From the NCBI RefSeq assembly GCF_001180185.1, contig NZ_CVSS01000008.1, positions 36,001 to 100,000 of the forward strand: a DNA stretch of 64,000 nucleotides, in the 5' to 3' direction. The DNA is from Candidatus Pelagibacter communis (lineage in GTDB: Bacteria > Pseudomonadota > Alphaproteobacteria > Pelagibacterales > Pelagibacteraceae). Made by a program: the position numbers and the translations under genes. Below the pieces are notes generated by a model. The model searched no databases and was not told the origin of the DNA. It saw only the letters and a program-made list of their open reading frames with translations. Below are positions 43,505 to 53,535 of this stretch, piece after piece (the stretch's first letter is position 1; each line of letters begins with the position of its first letter).

Positions 43505-44260
43505 TCAAATTCTAACAGGTATTCCTTTTGAGTCCAAATATTCCTTCGCTTCTTTTACTGAATGTTTTCCGTAATGAAATATAGATGCAGCAAGAACGGC
43601 ACTAGCTTTTCCTAATTTTATTCCATCAACTAAGTGATCTAAATTACCTACACCACCTGAAGCAATTACCGGAATATTTACTTTTGATGAAATTTTAGAC
43701 ATTAGATCAATATCATATCCAACTTGTGTTCCATCTCTATCCATAGAAGTTACTAGTAATTCTCCTGCACCATTGTCTTCCATCTGTTTTGCGTACTCTA
43801 ATGCATCAATACCACTATTATTTCTTCCTCCATGAGTAAATACTTCCCACTTATCCTCATTTTTTTTTGCATCAATTGCAACTACAATACATTGGGATCC
43901 AAATTTTTTTGAACTATCAATAACAACTTTTGAATTTTCAACTGCAGCAGTATTTATGGAAACTTTATCTGCACCACAATTTAGTAATTTGTAAATATCC
44001 TCCACACTTCTTATGCCACCACCAACTGTTAGAGGTACAAAACATTTCTTTGAAGTTTTTTCTACAACTTCATAAATAATAGCTCTATTTTCATTTGATG
44101 CAGTAATATCAAGAAAACAAATTTCATCTGCCCCACCATCACTGTAAATTTTTGCTTGCTCAACGGGATCTCCGGCATCTTTTAGATCCACAAAGTTTAT
44201 TCCTTTAACAACACGTCCATTTTTTACATCTAAACAAGGAATTATTCTTTTTTTAAGCAT
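43505..44260 (-). CDS. hisF: imidazole glycerol phosphate synthase cyclase subunit HisF
   Basis: This 251-aa TIM barrel has the two half-barrel phosphate motifs and catalytic residues: [16 protein letters not shown] (Asp11-type base), [31 protein letters not shown] (second Asp) and [10 protein letters not shown]. It makes IGP and AICAR with ammonia from HisH. The AICAR product feeds PurH. It overlaps hisA by 8 nt. Confidence 0.97.
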   Translation of the reverse strand: MLKKRIIPCLDVKNGRVVKGINFVDLKDAGDPVEQAKIYSDGGADEICFLDITASNENRAIIYEVVEKTSKKCFVPLTVGGGIRSVEDIYKLLNCGADKVSINTAAVENSKVVIDSSKKFGSQCIVVAIDAKKNEDKWEVFTHGGRNNSGIDALEYAKQMEDNGAGELLVTSMDRDGTQVGYDIDLMSKISSKVNIPVIASGGVGNLDHLVDGIKLGKASAVLAASIFHYGKHSVKEAKEYLDSKGIPVRI

Positions 44261-44969
44261 CTTCTTTTACAAGCTCTTCTAATTTTATATCACCATCATA
44301 AATAGCTTTACCAACTATTATACCCTCAACATTTTTTAAATTCTTTGCTTTTTTAATGTCATCTATTGACGAAACTCCACCAGATATAATTACTGGACAA
44401 TTTGATATCTCAGCAACTTTTGCTGTTTCATCAAAATTTGGGCTTAGTTTCGAGCCATCTCGGTTAATATCAGTATAAATCAATCTACTAACTCCATAAT
44501 CATTAACCTCTTTTAAATAATCTAAAGTCAATTGATTAGATTTTTCTGTCCATCCAGATACCGACAGATAACCATCTTTAGCATCCAAACCTAAGGCAAT
44601 TTTATTTGGAAATTTTTCACATGCTTCTTTTAAAAAGTTTTTATCTTTTATTGCAGCACTTCCTAAAATTGTTTTCTCAGCACCTGCATCAATATATCTT
44701 TGAATACTATCAAGATTTCTGATTCCACCACCTACCTCGACTTTTAAATTAAATTTGCCAACTATATTCTGGATAATATTTAAATTAACTGTTTCACCAT
44801 TTAAAGCTCCATCTAGATCTACAATGTGTAAATTTTTAAAACCATAATTTTTATATTTACTAGCTTGTTCAACTGGAGACATTTCGTACTCAGTTTTATT
44901 TTCAAAATCTCCCTTTACTAACCTTACACATTTTTTATCTTTAATATCTATAGCCGGGAATATTTTCAT
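44253..44969 (-). CDS. hisA: ProFAR isomerase HisA
   Basis: This 238-aa TIM barrel has [21 protein letters not shown] (catalytic Asp), [29 protein letters not shown] (second Asp) and [10 protein letters not shown]. It isomerises ProFAR to PRFAR for HisF/HisH. It lies 7 nt after hisH and overlaps hisF. Confidence 0.97.
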   Translation of the reverse strand: MKIFPAIDIKDKKCVRLVKGDFENKTEYEMSPVEQASKYKNYGFKNLHIVDLDGALNGETVNLNIIQNIVGKFNLKVEVGGGIRNLDSIQRYIDAGAEKTILGSAAIKDKNFLKEACEKFPNKIALGLDAKDGYLSVSGWTEKSNQLTLDYLKEVNDYGVSRLIYTDINRDGSKLSPNFDETAKVAEISNCPVIISGGVSSIDDIKKAKNLKNVEGIIVGKAIYDGDIKLEELVKEDA

Positions 44970-44976
44970 ATTTATT

Positions 44977-45606
44977 TTATAAACTTATAAAATTATCAAT
45001 TATTTTAAGTCCCATCTTATCACTTTTCTCTGGGTGGAATTGAGTTCCAAAAATATTTTCTTTTTCGACAGAGCAAACAATATTTGTTGAATAATCTGTT
45101 GTCGCTAAAATCACTTTTTTATCCTCTGGTATAAATTCATAGCTATGAACAAAATACATATGAGAATTATTTTCTACATCTTTAAAAATTTTACTATCTT
45201 TTACAATACTGATTTGGTTCCAGCCAATATGAGGAAGTTTATATTTACCATTTTGATTATCTATTTTTGCAACTTTTCCTGAAATCCAACCTAACCCTTC
45301 AGTTTCAATTTCTTCGTAACCAATATCAGCAAACATTTGTAAGCCAACACAAATCCCGAGAAGAGGTTTTTTATACATTATTGCAAATTCATTTAATGTA
45401 TCTGAAAGTCCATTAATTTTATTTAAAGCTTCTACACAGCTTTTAAATGAGCCCTGCCCTGGCAAGACTACTTTATCACTCAATTTAATTTTATTTAAAT
45501 CTGAAGTAACCTCAATATTTACTTTATCTTGAGCAACTTCTTTAAAAGAATTTATTACAGAACTTATATTACCAGAATTATAATCAACAATTGTGACCTT
45601 CATCAA
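44977..45606 (-). CDS. hisH: imidazole glycerol phosphate synthase glutaminase subunit HisH
   Basis: This 209-aa class I amidotransferase has VDYNSGNISSV at the start, LPGQGSFKSC oxyanion region, the nucleophile elbow LGICVGLQMFA and the catalytic GTQFHPEKS. Two Met codons start the frame (45606 and 45603). It follows hisB by 2 nt. Confidence 0.97.
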   Translation of the reverse strand: MMKVTIVDYNSGNISSVINSFKEVAQDKVNIEVTSDLNKIKLSDKVVLPGQGSFKSCVEALNKINGLSDTLNEFAIMYKKPLLGICVGLQMFADIGYEEIETEGLGWISGKVAKIDNQNGKYKLPHIGWNQISIVKDSKIFKDVENNSHMYFVHSYEFIPEDKKVILATTDYSTNIVCSVEKENIFGTQFHPEKSDKMGLKIIDNFISL

Positions 45607-45608
45607 AC

Positions 45609-46199
45609 TTATAATGAACCTTTAGTGGATGGAACGCTCTTTTTATTTCTAGGATCCAACTCTAATGCTGCTCTTAAAGATCTTGCTAATCCCTTATAAC
45701 AAGACTCGATAATATGATGACTATTATCACCATAAATATTTTCTATATGCAAAGTAATACCAGCAGATTGTGAAAAAGCCTGAAACCACTCTTTGAATAA
45801 CTCAGTATCCATTTCTCCTAGTTTCTCAACTTTTAATTTTACTTTCCAAATTAAATAAGGTCTATTTGAAACATCAATTGCAACACGAGATAATGTTTCA
45901 TCCATTGGTATCATAGAATGCGCATACCTTTTAATTCCTATAAATTTTTTGGCTGCTTTTTTCAATGCTTCTCCTATAGCTATACCTGTGTCTTCTGTAG
46001 TGTGATGAAGATCAATATGAGTATCTCCTTTTGCTTTTACTTTTAAATCAATTAAAGAGTGTTTGGATAATTGTTCAAGCATGTGATCTAAAAAACCTAT
46101 TCCGGTGTCAACTTGATACTTGCCCTTACCATCAATATTTAACTCAACACTAATGCTAGTTTCTTTTGTTTTTCTAGATACTTTCCCTTTTCTGGTCAT
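45609..46199 (-). CDS. hisB: imidazoleglycerol-phosphate dehydratase HisB
   Basis: This protein is 196 aa from ATG 46197-46199. It is the monofunctional alphaproteobacterial form without the phosphatase domain. Metal-binding motifs are [34 protein letters not shown] and [22 protein letters not shown]. An in-frame GTG ten codons upstream exists but gives residues with no family counterpart. It heads the his run and is divergent from hslV across 88 nt. Confidence 0.96.
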   Translation of the reverse strand: MTRKGKVSRKTKETSISVELNIDGKGKYQVDTGIGFLDHMLEQLSKHSLIDLKVKAKGDTHIDLHHTTEDTGIAIGEALKKAAKKFIGIKRYAHSMIPMDETLSRVAIDVSNRPYLIWKVKLKVEKLGEMDTELFKEWFQAFSQSAGITLHIENIYGDNSHHIIESCYKGLARSLRAALELDPRNKKSVPSTKGSL

Positions 46200-46287
46200 A
46201 TATTTTAGAGGTATACAGACATAATCCACCTATATCAATATTTGTATCTGGACTTGAAGTATCAAAATTAATTACCATTTATTGTTT

Positions 46288-46803
46288 ATGACAACAATTG
46301 TTTTAGTTAGAAAGAATAACGAAGTAGTAGTCGCTGGTGACGGACAGGTTAGTATGGGAAATACAGTCGTTAAAAGTACTGCTTCAAAAGTGAGAAAAAT
46401 TGAAAAAAGAGATGTAGTTGCTGGATTTGCGGGATCTACTGCTGATGCTCTAACTCTATTTGAAAGATTAGAGGGTAAACTTGAGAAACATGCGGGAAAT
46501 TTGTCTAGAGCCGCAGTAGAGCTAGCTAAGGATTGGAGAACTGATAAATATTTAAGAAGACTAGAGGCTCTTATGGCTGTAGGAGATAAAAATAATAGTT
46601 ATATAATTTCTGGGACTGGTGATGTTTTAGAACCCGAAGGAGATGTTATTGGAATTGGTTCAGGGGGTAACTATGCTTTAGCAGCAGGAAAAGTTTTAAT
46701 GGAAGGAAAAATGTCAGCAGAGGAAGTTGCAAAAAAGGCAATAAAAGTTGCTGCTGATATTTGTGTATTTACAAACGATAATGTAAAAATTGAGAAAATA
46801 TAA
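46288..46803 (+). CDS. hslV: ATP-dependent protease subunit HslV
   Basis: This is a 171-aa N-terminal-nucleophile threonine peptidase. ATG 46288 yields [11 protein letters not shown], and removal of Met exposes the catalytic Thr. A TTG two codons earlier was rejected since it would bury this Thr. Further motifs are [31 protein letters not shown] and [12 protein letters not shown]. It forms a dodecamer capped by HslU. The stop and the hslU start share a base (TAATG). Confidence 0.97.
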   Translation: MTTIVLVRKNNEVVVAGDGQVSMGNTVVKSTASKVRKIEKRDVVAGFAGSTADALTLFERLEGKLEKHAGNLSRAAVELAKDWRTDKYLRRLEALMAVGDKNNSYIISGTGDVLEPEGDVIGIGSGGNYALAAGKVLMEGKMSAEEVAKKAIKVAADICVFTNDNVKIEKI

Positions 46804-48176
46804 TGGAAAATCAAAACGTAACACCTTTACATCCTAAAGAAAAAAATAAAAAAGAAGAAGCTTCTTTGGTAAGCTCTCTTTCACCAAGAGAAATAGTTTC
46901 AGAATTAGATAGGTTTGTTGTAGGTCAGAATAAAGCAAAAAAAGCTGTTGCTGTTGCTTTAAGGAATAGATGGAGAAGACTAGCGCTTAAAGGTGAGATG
47001 AAAAATGAAATTTTACCCAAAAATATTTTGATGATTGGTCCAACTGGAGTTGGTAAAACAGAGATTTCTAGAAGACTTTCTAAACTTGCAGAAGCGCCTT
47101 TTGTAAAAGTTGAAGCCACAAGGTTTACAGAAGTTGGTTATGTTGGAAGAGATGTTGAACAAATAGTTAGAGATTTGATTGAAATCGCAATATCTATGGA
47201 AAAAGTTAAGAAAAGGAAAGAAGTTTTTACAAAAGCACAAAAAGCTGCTGAAGAAAAAGTCTTAGATGCTTTAGTGGGTAAAAAAGCAAGTTTAGCTACA
47301 AGAGAAAGCTTTAGGAAAAGACTTAGAAATGGTGATTTAGATGACAATGAAATAGAAATAGCAGTAAGTGATACTGGTTCTGGTGGAACATCATTTGAAA
47401 TACCAGGTATGCCTGGAGCTAATGTGGGAATGATTAATATTGGAGAGATGCTCGGTAAATCTATGGGCAATAAAGAAAAAAAAAAGAAAATGACCGTAAA
47501 AGAGTCTCATGAAATTTTGATAAACGATGAATCTGATAAATTAATTGAACAAGACAAAATAATAAAAGCTGCAAAATTATCTACTGAAAATAACGGAATT
47601 GTATTTTTAGATGAGATAGATAAAATCTCAGCAAGAACTGATAGAGTAGGTGGTGATGTATCAAGAGAAGGTGTGCAAAGGGATTTGTTGCCATTGATTG
47701 AGGGAACTACTGTAAATACTAAACACGGACCTATAAAAACAGATCATATTTTATTTATTGCATCAGGAGCATTTCAACTTGCGAAACCATCAGATTTATT
47801 GCCTGAACTTCAAGGTAGATTGCCTATTAGAGTTGAGTTAGAAGCTCTAACAAGCGAAGATTTTAAAAGAATTCTAAGAGAACCAGACTATAGCTTAATA
47901 AAACAATATGTTGCGCTTCTTAAAACTGAAAATGTGAATTTAGAATTTTCTGATGATGGAATAGACACTATTGCAAAAATTGCATCTGAAGTAAATGCAA
48001 CTGTTGAAAATATTGGCGCCAGAAGACTTCACACAATAATAGAAAAAATTTTAGACGATATAAGTTTTACAGCTACTGATAGGGCGGGTGAAAAAATTAT
48101 CATTAACAAAGAATATATAAATAAAAATTTAGATACTCTTGTAAAAGATACTGATTTATCAAAATTTATTTTATAA
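46803..48176 (+). CDS. hslU: ATP-dependent protease ATPase subunit HslU
   Basis: This 457-aa AAA+ unfoldase has [23 protein letters not shown] at the start, Walker [16 protein letters not shown], the [14 protein letters not shown] pore-loop region, an intermediate I-domain (about 140-235), Walker [13 protein letters not shown] and the C-terminal sensor [13 protein letters not shown]. Its 3' end overlaps the convergent smr gene by 6 nt. Confidence 0.98.
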   Translation: MENQNVTPLHPKEKNKKEEASLVSSLSPREIVSELDRFVVGQNKAKKAVAVALRNRWRRLALKGEMKNEILPKNILMIGPTGVGKTEISRRLSKLAEAPFVKVEATRFTEVGYVGRDVEQIVRDLIEIAISMEKVKKRKEVFTKAQKAAEEKVLDALVGKKASLATRESFRKRLRNGDLDDNEIEIAVSDTGSGGTSFEIPGMPGANVGMINIGEMLGKSMGNKEKKKKMTVKESHEILINDESDKLIEQDKIIKAAKLSTENNGIVFLDEIDKISARTDRVGGDVSREGVQRDLLPLIEGTTVNTKHGPIKTDHILFIASGAFQLAKPSDLLPELQGRLPIRVELEALTSEDFKRILREPDYSLIKQYVALLKTENVNLEFSDDGIDTIAKIASEVNATVENIGARRLHTIIEKILDDISFTATDRAGEKIIINKEYINKNLDTLVKDTDLSKFIL

Positions 48177-48584
48177 TTTTTTTTTTAAGAAAATATAAAA
48201 AGCACCGCTACCGCCATCTTTGATTTTAGCTTCTTTTATCTCAATAATCTTTTTCATCAAATTAAAGTTATTTTTAATAAATTCTGGAACGGAATTTTTT
48301 AATATACTCAAATCTTTTGAAATATAAGGATCTTTTTCAACATCTGAATGGAGACCTTTGCCAGTCACAACAACAATTTTTGTAACCCCATTTGTATGTG
48401 AGTCATTAATAAATTTTTCAATAGTTTTATTAGCCTCTCCTAATGTAAAACCATGTAAATCAATACGCTTAATTTTTGTGGTTTTACCCACTGACGAATC
48501 TAAATCTTTGTTAGGTAATTTTTCATCATTAGATAAGAACTTTTCCCAATCCTTCTTATCTTTTTCTGAAATTTTATCGTTCAA
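48171..48584 (-). CDS. Smr/MutS2-type domain protein
   Basis: This 137-aa protein has an acidic/lysine-rich N-terminal third and one Smr domain: [19 protein letters not shown] (LDxHG motif), [13 protein letters not shown] (TGxG motif) and [12 protein letters not shown]. Smr domains are nucleases or RNA/DNA-binding modules. It directly follows the Tim44-like gene with no spacing. The place before secB, dnaQ and coaE is conserved in alphaproteobacteria. Confidence 0.93.
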   Translation of the reverse strand: MNDKISEKDKKDWEKFLSNDEKLPNKDLDSSVGKTTKIKRIDLHGFTLGEANKTIEKFINDSHTNGVTKIVVVTGKGLHSDVEKDPYISKDLSILKNSVPEFIKNNFNLMKKIIEIKEAKIKDGGSGAFYIFLKKKL

Positions 48585-49181
48585 CTATGTAAGCGTATCT
48601 ACTAATTGCCAGTTAGGATTATTTGATCTGGTGTCTCTCGAAAAAACCCATGTATCATAAATTTTTTTTATTTTTTCAGGATCGCCTGAAATAATTTTTT
48701 TATCTATATCTCTAATACAAGTGATCACTTCACTTACGAAATCTACTGTCACATTTAATGTTTTATCTAACATTTTATGTTCTTTAATTTTAGCTGATTT
48801 AACTCCTATAAAAGTTATTTCAGCATAATGACCTCTTTTACTTCTTTCCTTAAGAGCAGCTTCAAATTGATCATGAATTTTATTGCTTAACAAAGGTTTG
48901 CTAGCTATCAATTTATTATCATTATCACTAAAGTCAGTTATGATTGTTTCATAAGCAATTTTAGCTCCTTTTAAAAATTCTTGTTGAGCTTTGTGATCAA
49001 AATTTTCTTTTTTAAAGATTTTTTGATCGCTTTGAATATTATTTAAAACTTTTTCGAATTGTGAGGGAGGTTCTCCTTCAAAACCAGTTCTTTTTCCTAA
49101 AATGCCTCTCAATCTTAAAAAAATGAACCCTGCGATCATCGCAAGTAATATTATATCTATGTATTCAAAACTATAATTCAT
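48585..49181 (-). CDS. Tim44-like domain protein (TimA family)
   Basis: This 198-aa protein has an N-terminal transmembrane helix (about 8-25, followed by RLRGILGKRTGFEGEP), a linker and a Tim44-like domain with FLKGAKIAYETIITDF and YAEITFIGVKSAKIKEH. The alphaproteobacterial TimA protein is related to mitochondrial Tim44 and located at the inner membrane. It is divergent from fxsA over 57 nt. Confidence 0.9.
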   Translation of the reverse strand: MNYSFEYIDIILLAMIAGFIFLRLRGILGKRTGFEGEPPSQFEKVLNNIQSDQKIFKKENFDHKAQQEFLKGAKIAYETIITDFSDNDNKLIASKPLLSNKIHDQFEAALKERSKRGHYAEITFIGVKSAKIKEHKMLDKTLNVTVDFVSEVITCIRDIDKKIISGDPEKIKKIYDTWVFSRDTRSNNPNWQLVDTLT

Positions 49182-49238
49182 TACCTAAATGTAATTACTA
49201 TGTTGATTAATTTCAACTAACAATTACATTAAAGACAA

Positions 49239-49664
49239 ATGAACTCAGTTTTATTATCAATTATTTTAATTCCAATTTTAGAAATTTACCTTTTTATTAA
49301 GATAGGCTCTCAAATTGGCGCTTTTAATACAATTTTGCTAATATTTGTTACTGCATTTATCGGCGTATATTATGCAAAGTATGAGGGTTTAAATACTATT
49401 AAATCAGGTTTCCTTCAGATGATTAAAAATGAAATCCCTGCCTATGAAATAATTTCAGGAGCAGCTATAGCTTTTGCAGCTGTCCTTTTAATTATACCAG
49501 GCTTTGCCACGGATTTTTTGGGTTTCTTATTTATATTTCCTATAACGAGAAAATTAATATTTGGAAAATTTTCAAAAAAATTTAAGGATACTAAAGAAAA
49601 AAAAAATGATTTCATTGAAGGAGAATATGAAGATATAGAAGACAATGATGACAGAAAAGTTTAA
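49239..49664 (+). CDS. fxsA: FxsA family membrane protein
   Basis: This 141-aa protein has three to four helices: ILIPILEIYLFIKIGSQIGA, TILLIFVTAFIGVYYAKYEG and the conserved LLIIPGFATDFLGFLF. An acidic C-terminal tail (DFIEGEYEDIEDNDD) follows. FxsA was named as suppressor of F exclusion of phage T7 in E. coli. It overlaps the start of secB by 20 nt. Confidence 0.92.
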   Translation: MNSVLLSIILIPILEIYLFIKIGSQIGAFNTILLIFVTAFIGVYYAKYEGLNTIKSGFLQMIKNEIPAYEIISGAAIAFAAVLLIIPGFATDFLGFLFIFPITRKLIFGKFSKKFKDTKEKKNDFIEGEYEDIEDNDDRKV

Positions 49665-50070
49665 AATTTTAGCAAATTACATTAAAGATATGTCAAGTGA
49701 AACACCGGACATTGAAACTTTTTTATTTGTAAAAGAAAATATTTCTAAATACCAGTTAAATATTGACATTAATTCTAAAGCTTTAAAGGATAAACTAGTT
49801 GAAATAAATACTACTCTTAAATTTGAAGATAAAGAACCTAATCAAAAAAAATCACATTATGAAATAGTTTATGCTACGATAATTAAAGTAGGAGATGATA
49901 TTAAGGAAAAAAAAGAATTAGAAAAAATAATTCTTTGTGATGTACCATCACAAATTTATCCTGATTTAGAAAAAGCTTTTTTAAATCTAATTCACAATTC
50001 AGGTCACCCTGGTTTGAAAATTGAAAAAAAAATAGATTTTAACAAACTGTATAACGAACGGTTTAATTAA
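49645..50070 (+). CDS. secB: protein-export chaperone SecB
   Basis: This 141-aa protein has the SecB pattern: FKILANYIKDMSSETPD, then HYEIVYATIIKVGD, CDVPSQIYPDLEKAFLNLI and GHPGLKIEKKIDFNKLY. SecB keeps preproteins unfolded for SecA. Two adjacent ATGs (49645 and 49648) are possible starts. It is convergent with dnaQ (8-nt overlap). Confidence 0.9.
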   Translation: MMTEKFKILANYIKDMSSETPDIETFLFVKENISKYQLNIDINSKALKDKLVEINTTLKFEDKEPNQKKSHYEIVYATIIKVGDDIKEKKELEKIILCDVPSQIYPDLEKAFLNLIHNSGHPGLKIEKKIDFNKLYNERFN

Positions 50071-50728
50071 AAAAGTTTTTTTTTAAGTTTTTTTTCAAAA
50101 AAAGATTATGTTTAACTAGTTCCTCTGGAGAAGGATTTATAATTTTTTTACAGTAATCAACATTTTTATTTTTTAAATCAAAATGTTTTTGCTCCGGTTC
50201 GTTAAATTCAAGCATTGGTTCTTTTTGATCAATCAAATTTATATAAACTTTTGATAATAAATCACAGTCAATGAGAGCGGTATGTTGTACTCTTTTAGAG
50301 TTATCGATCCTGTATCTTTTACATAGAGCGTCGAGACTTATTCCAGAGCCTGGAAACTTGTCTCGAGCCAAAACAAGTGTGTCAATTACTTCGTTATTAA
50401 TTTTATTTATTCCAAGAAGTTTTAATTCATTATTAATATGACCTAAATCAAATTCAGCATTATGTATAATTAACTTTTTTCCTTCAATAAAATTTAAAAA
50501 TTCTTGAGCAATTTCTTTAAATTTTTTTTGTTTAGACAAAAAATCGTCAGAGTAACCATGTACCTTGAAAGCTTTTTCTGATACCTTTCTTTCAGGATTT
50601 AAATAACAATGAAATTTATTTTTTGTTGGAACTAAGTTATTAAGCTCGATACATCCAATTTCAACAATTCTATGGCCCTCTTTAATTGATATACCTGTTG
50701 TCTCTGTGTCTAATACTATTTCTTTCAT
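50063..50728 (-). CDS. dnaQ: DNA polymerase III epsilon subunit (3'-5' exonuclease)
   Basis: This 221-aa proofreading exonuclease has Exo I VLDTETTGI (DxE), Exo II IHNAEFDLGHIN and Exo III QHTALIDCDLLSKVY. It also has a C-terminal extension that would bind the polymerase alpha subunit. It lies directly after coaE with no spacing. Confidence 0.96.
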   Translation of the reverse strand: MKEIVLDTETTGISIKEGHRIVEIGCIELNNLVPTKNKFHCYLNPERKVSEKAFKVHGYSDDFLSKQKKFKEIAQEFLNFIEGKKLIIHNAEFDLGHINNELKLLGINKINNEVIDTLVLARDKFPGSGISLDALCKRYRIDNSKRVQHTALIDCDLLSKVYINLIDQKEPMLEFNEPEQKHFDLKNKNVDYCKKIINPSPEELVKHNLFLKKNLKKNFFN

Positions 50729-51298
50729 TTATATAATTTGACTTAAAATATTTTTAATGGCTCTTTTAACAGATTTATCAGTAAAATCATTTTTTATAAT
50801 AAATTGAGATTTATTCTTTTTATAATTCAGTGGTAACTGAATATTTTTAAACTTTTTATAAAGTTCTTTATTATAATTATTCCTATTTTTTAATCTTTTT
50901 AAAATTTCAGATTTTTTTGACTCAACGAAAACTAGAATATCTTTCTTACTATTGATCTTATTTTCTAATAGAAGAGGAATATCTAAAACGACTATCTTTT
51001 TATTTTCATGTTTTTTTAAAAAAACATTCATCTTCTTTTTTATTTCGAGATGAACAATTTTTACTATTTTTTTCAAATTGTCTTTATTAAATAATATTGC
51101 TCTTGTAATTTCATTTTTACTGATTGGAAAAGAATAAATAAATTTAGGTAGAGATTTTTTAAGTTTTTTAAAAACTTTAATATCATTTTTATATAACTTA
51201 CTTACCTCATTATCAGCATTAAATACTGGATATCTAAAGCACCTGGCTATGTAACTTTTTCCTGATCCAATATCACCTAAAATTCCAATTTTGATCAT
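50729..51298 (-). CDS. coaE: dephospho-CoA kinase
   Basis: This 189-aa protein catalyses the last step of CoA synthesis. It has the P-loop ILGDIGSGKSYIAR at the N-terminus, FNADNEVSKLY, the VLDIPLLLEN segment and FVESKKSEILKRLKNR. It shares one base with aroE upstream and abuts dnaQ downstream. Very lysine-rich, as are many proteins here. Confidence 0.94.
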   Translation of the reverse strand: MIKIGILGDIGSGKSYIARCFRYPVFNADNEVSKLYKNDIKVFKKLKKSLPKFIYSFPISKNEITRAILFNKDNLKKIVKIVHLEIKKKMNVFLKKHENKKIVVLDIPLLLENKINSKKDILVFVESKKSEILKRLKNRNNYNKELYKKFKNIQLPLNYKKNKSQFIIKNDFTDKSVKRAIKNILSQII

Positions 51299-52137
51299 TA
51301 ATCCAATAATTTAATTACTTCATCATTAATTTTAGGACTAACACCTGTCCACATTTTAAAAGCCAAATGCGCTTGCCACAAAAACATCATTTTTCCATTC
51401 ATAGTTTTGTTTCCCCTAATTTTTGCCTCCTTAAGAAAATTTGTTTCTCTAGGGTTGTAAATTAGGTCGTAAAACAAGACTTCTTTTTTATTTATATAAT
51501 CACTAAAATCAAAATTAATTTTTTCATCTTTTTTCAAACCGACACTGGTTGTATTTATGACCAAATCACATAATTCACATTTTTTCTCCCAGTCAATAAT
51601 TTCTATAGTATCTTCTTTAATTTGAAGAATACCAGGTGCTGTATCCCATAATTTTTTTAACTCTTCTGCTTTTTCTCGCGTTCGATTGGTTAAATAAATT
51701 TTTTTAGCTCCATTAATTTTGATAAAACTTGACAAAATGGAAGGAGTAACACCTCCTGCACCAATTATTAAAACTTTTTTATTTTTAGAAAACCAATCAT
51801 TTTTCACTAAACTAATCTCAAAACCTTGTTGATCTGTGTTGTATCCAACAACTTTATCATTTTCTTTAACTAATGTATTTACAGATTTGGTCAACTGAAC
51901 ATCTTGTGGTGCATCGTCAATATAATTAAATATTTCTCGTTTAAAAGGAACCGTTACATTTACACCTTTTATTTCTTCCTTTTTAATTTGTTCAACTATT
52001 TTTTTTAGATCACCCTTCTCTACTTTTTTCTTTTCATAAATTGAGTCAGAAAATCTATATTTTTTAAACCAATAATTATGTAAAAGTGGAGATAGAGAAT
52101 GATCTATTGGATTGCCAATTACTAGATATTTATTCAT
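51298..52137 (-). CDS. aroE: shikimate dehydrogenase (NADP+)
   Basis: This 279-aa enzyme reduces 3-dehydroshikimate. The shikimate-binding GNPIDHSLSPLLHN (with the SxS pattern), VNVTVPFKREIF (catalytic Lys), NTDQQGF and the NADP loop LIIGAGGVTPSIL followed by YLTNRTREKA are all present. It overlaps maf by 8 nt. Confidence 0.96.
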   Translation of the reverse strand: MNKYLVIGNPIDHSLSPLLHNYWFKKYRFSDSIYEKKKVEKGDLKKIVEQIKKEEIKGVNVTVPFKREIFNYIDDAPQDVQLTKSVNTLVKENDKVVGYNTDQQGFEISLVKNDWFSKNKKVLIIGAGGVTPSILSSFIKINGAKKIYLTNRTREKAEELKKLWDTAPGILQIKEDTIEIIDWEKKCELCDLVINTTSVGLKKDEKINFDFSDYINKKEVLFYDLIYNPRETNFLKEAKIRGNKTMNGKMMFLWQAHLAFKMWTGVSPKINDEVIKLLD

Positions 52138-52717
52138 AATTTTTTAGATAATCCTTAATTTTGTCAATTGGAAGGCCCATTATAGTATTTTCGTCTCCTT
52201 TTATATCTGTAAATAGTTTTCTTCCCTCACCTTCAATTTGGTAAACATTGTAAGCATATAAAGCTTCATCTGATATTTTGGATAAATATAACTTAAGTTC
52301 ATCATCAGAAAAATTTTTCATAGTTAATATTGCTTTGTCAGTATAATTCCAGATCATATTACCACCTCTAGATATACATACTGAGCTTATTAAATAATGT
52401 GATTTATTGTTAAGTAATTTTAAAATATCAAATGCTTCAGTTCTATTATTTGGTTTTGATAAGATGCTACCATCTAAATCTATAACACTATCAGCTCCAA
52501 GCACCATATAATCTCTATATTTGGCGCTTACTTTATTTGCCTTTAACTCTGCTAAATTTTTTGAAATTATCTCTGGTGAGGCGTTTTCTTTACTTAATGA
52601 TATTTTTACAGTATCTTCATCAACGTTTGATGGTATCACATCACAACTTATACCATTTGAATTTAAAATATTTTTTCTTACTTTGCTTTTTGAGGCTAAG
52701 ATAATCTTATCCATCAT
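52130..52717 (-). CDS. maf: Maf-family nucleoside triphosphate pyrophosphatase
   Basis: This 195-aa protein has the Maf N-terminus IILASKSKVRKNIL, the conserved VLGADSVIDLDGSILSKP, a SSVCISRGG strand and YQIEGEGRKLFTDIKGDENTIMGLP. The family hydrolyses non-canonical or modified NTPs and was first linked to septum control. It overlaps the ppsR-type gene by 4 nt. Confidence 0.95.
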   Translation of the reverse strand: MMDKIILASKSKVRKNILNSNGISCDVIPSNVDEDTVKISLSKENASPEIISKNLAELKANKVSAKYRDYMVLGADSVIDLDGSILSKPNNRTEAFDILKLLNNKSHYLISSVCISRGGNMIWNYTDKAILTMKNFSDDELKLYLSKISDEALYAYNVYQIEGEGRKLFTDIKGDENTIMGLPIDKIKDYLKNYE

Positions 52718-53535
52718 TTTTGACTATAAATTTCATAAATTTTAATTACTGAGGCAGCTGTTTCTTCAACAGATTTTCTTGTTACATCAATAGTTGGCCA
52801 ACCATATTTTTTGAAAGTTTTTTTTGCATTATCAATTTCTTTTTGAATATTTTCTATATTTGTATATTTTTTATTTTCTGTTTCCTTTAAAGAATTCATT
52901 CGATTTTTCCTTAAATCTACTAATCTTTGCGCTTCTGTATTTAATCCAATAACACAACTAATTTTAGGATCACTTTTTAATATTTTTGGTATTGAGTTTT
53001 CATTTACTAATGGGATATTAGAAGTTTTATAACCTTTATTTGCCAAGTAAATAGAAGTTGGTGTTTTGCTAGTTCTACTAACGCCTAATAAAACAATATC
53101 TGACTTACCCACATCGTTTAATAAATTTCCATCATCATGGTTCATTGTAAATTGTATAGCTTCTATCCTCTGATAATATTCTTCATTTAATACGTGTTGT
53201 CCACTTGGCTCATGAGAGGCTTTTTGATTTAGTAATTTAGAAAAACTAAGTATTAAATTTCCTAAAACACCAAAGCATGGAAGCCCTTTGTCTTCGCTTT
53301 GATTTGCAAGAAATTTAGCTAAGCTGTTGTCAACTATTGTATATAAAATAATTGAATTTTTGTTTTTTTTAGCATTACCTAATATTTTTATAATTTGGTT
53401 TTCCGTTCTAGTAAAAGAATATGAATGAACTTTGTATTCGATATTTGAAAATTGTGCTTTTAAAGCTAGAAAAATTCTATCTAATGTCTCACCAGTTGAG
53501 TCAGAAATAAGATAGATTTGAAAGGTTCTGCTCAT
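52714..53535 (-). CDS. PEP synthase/PPDK regulatory kinase-phosphorylase (DUF299, PPSR/PDRP)
   Basis: This 273-aa protein has YLISDSTGETLDRIFLALKAQF at the start and the P-loop-like LLGVSRTSKTPTSIYLANKG that defines DUF299. It phosphorylates and dephosphorylates PEP synthase or pyruvate phosphate dikinase on Thr. In alphaproteobacteria this gene borders the replication origin opposite hemE. Its ATG at 53533-53535 ends the minus-strand block. Confidence 0.95.
   Translation of the reverse strand: MSRTFQIYLISDSTGETLDRIFLALKAQFSNIEYKVHSYSFTRTENQIIKILGNAKKNKNSIILYTIVDNSLAKFLANQSEDKGLPCFGVLGNLILSFSKLLNQKASHEPSGQHVLNEEYYQRIEAIQFTMNHDDGNLLNDVGKSDIVLLGVSRTSKTPTSIYLANKGYKTSNIPLVNENSIPKILKSDPKISCVIGLNTEAQRLVDLRKNRMNSLKETENKKYTNIENIQKEIDNAKKTFKKYGWPTIDVTRKSVEETAASVIKIYEIYSQK

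Noticed and set aside
46940..47470. Several ORFs antisense to hslU
   Set aside because: They are shadows of the strongly supported HslU frame, with no recognisable domain and no start context.
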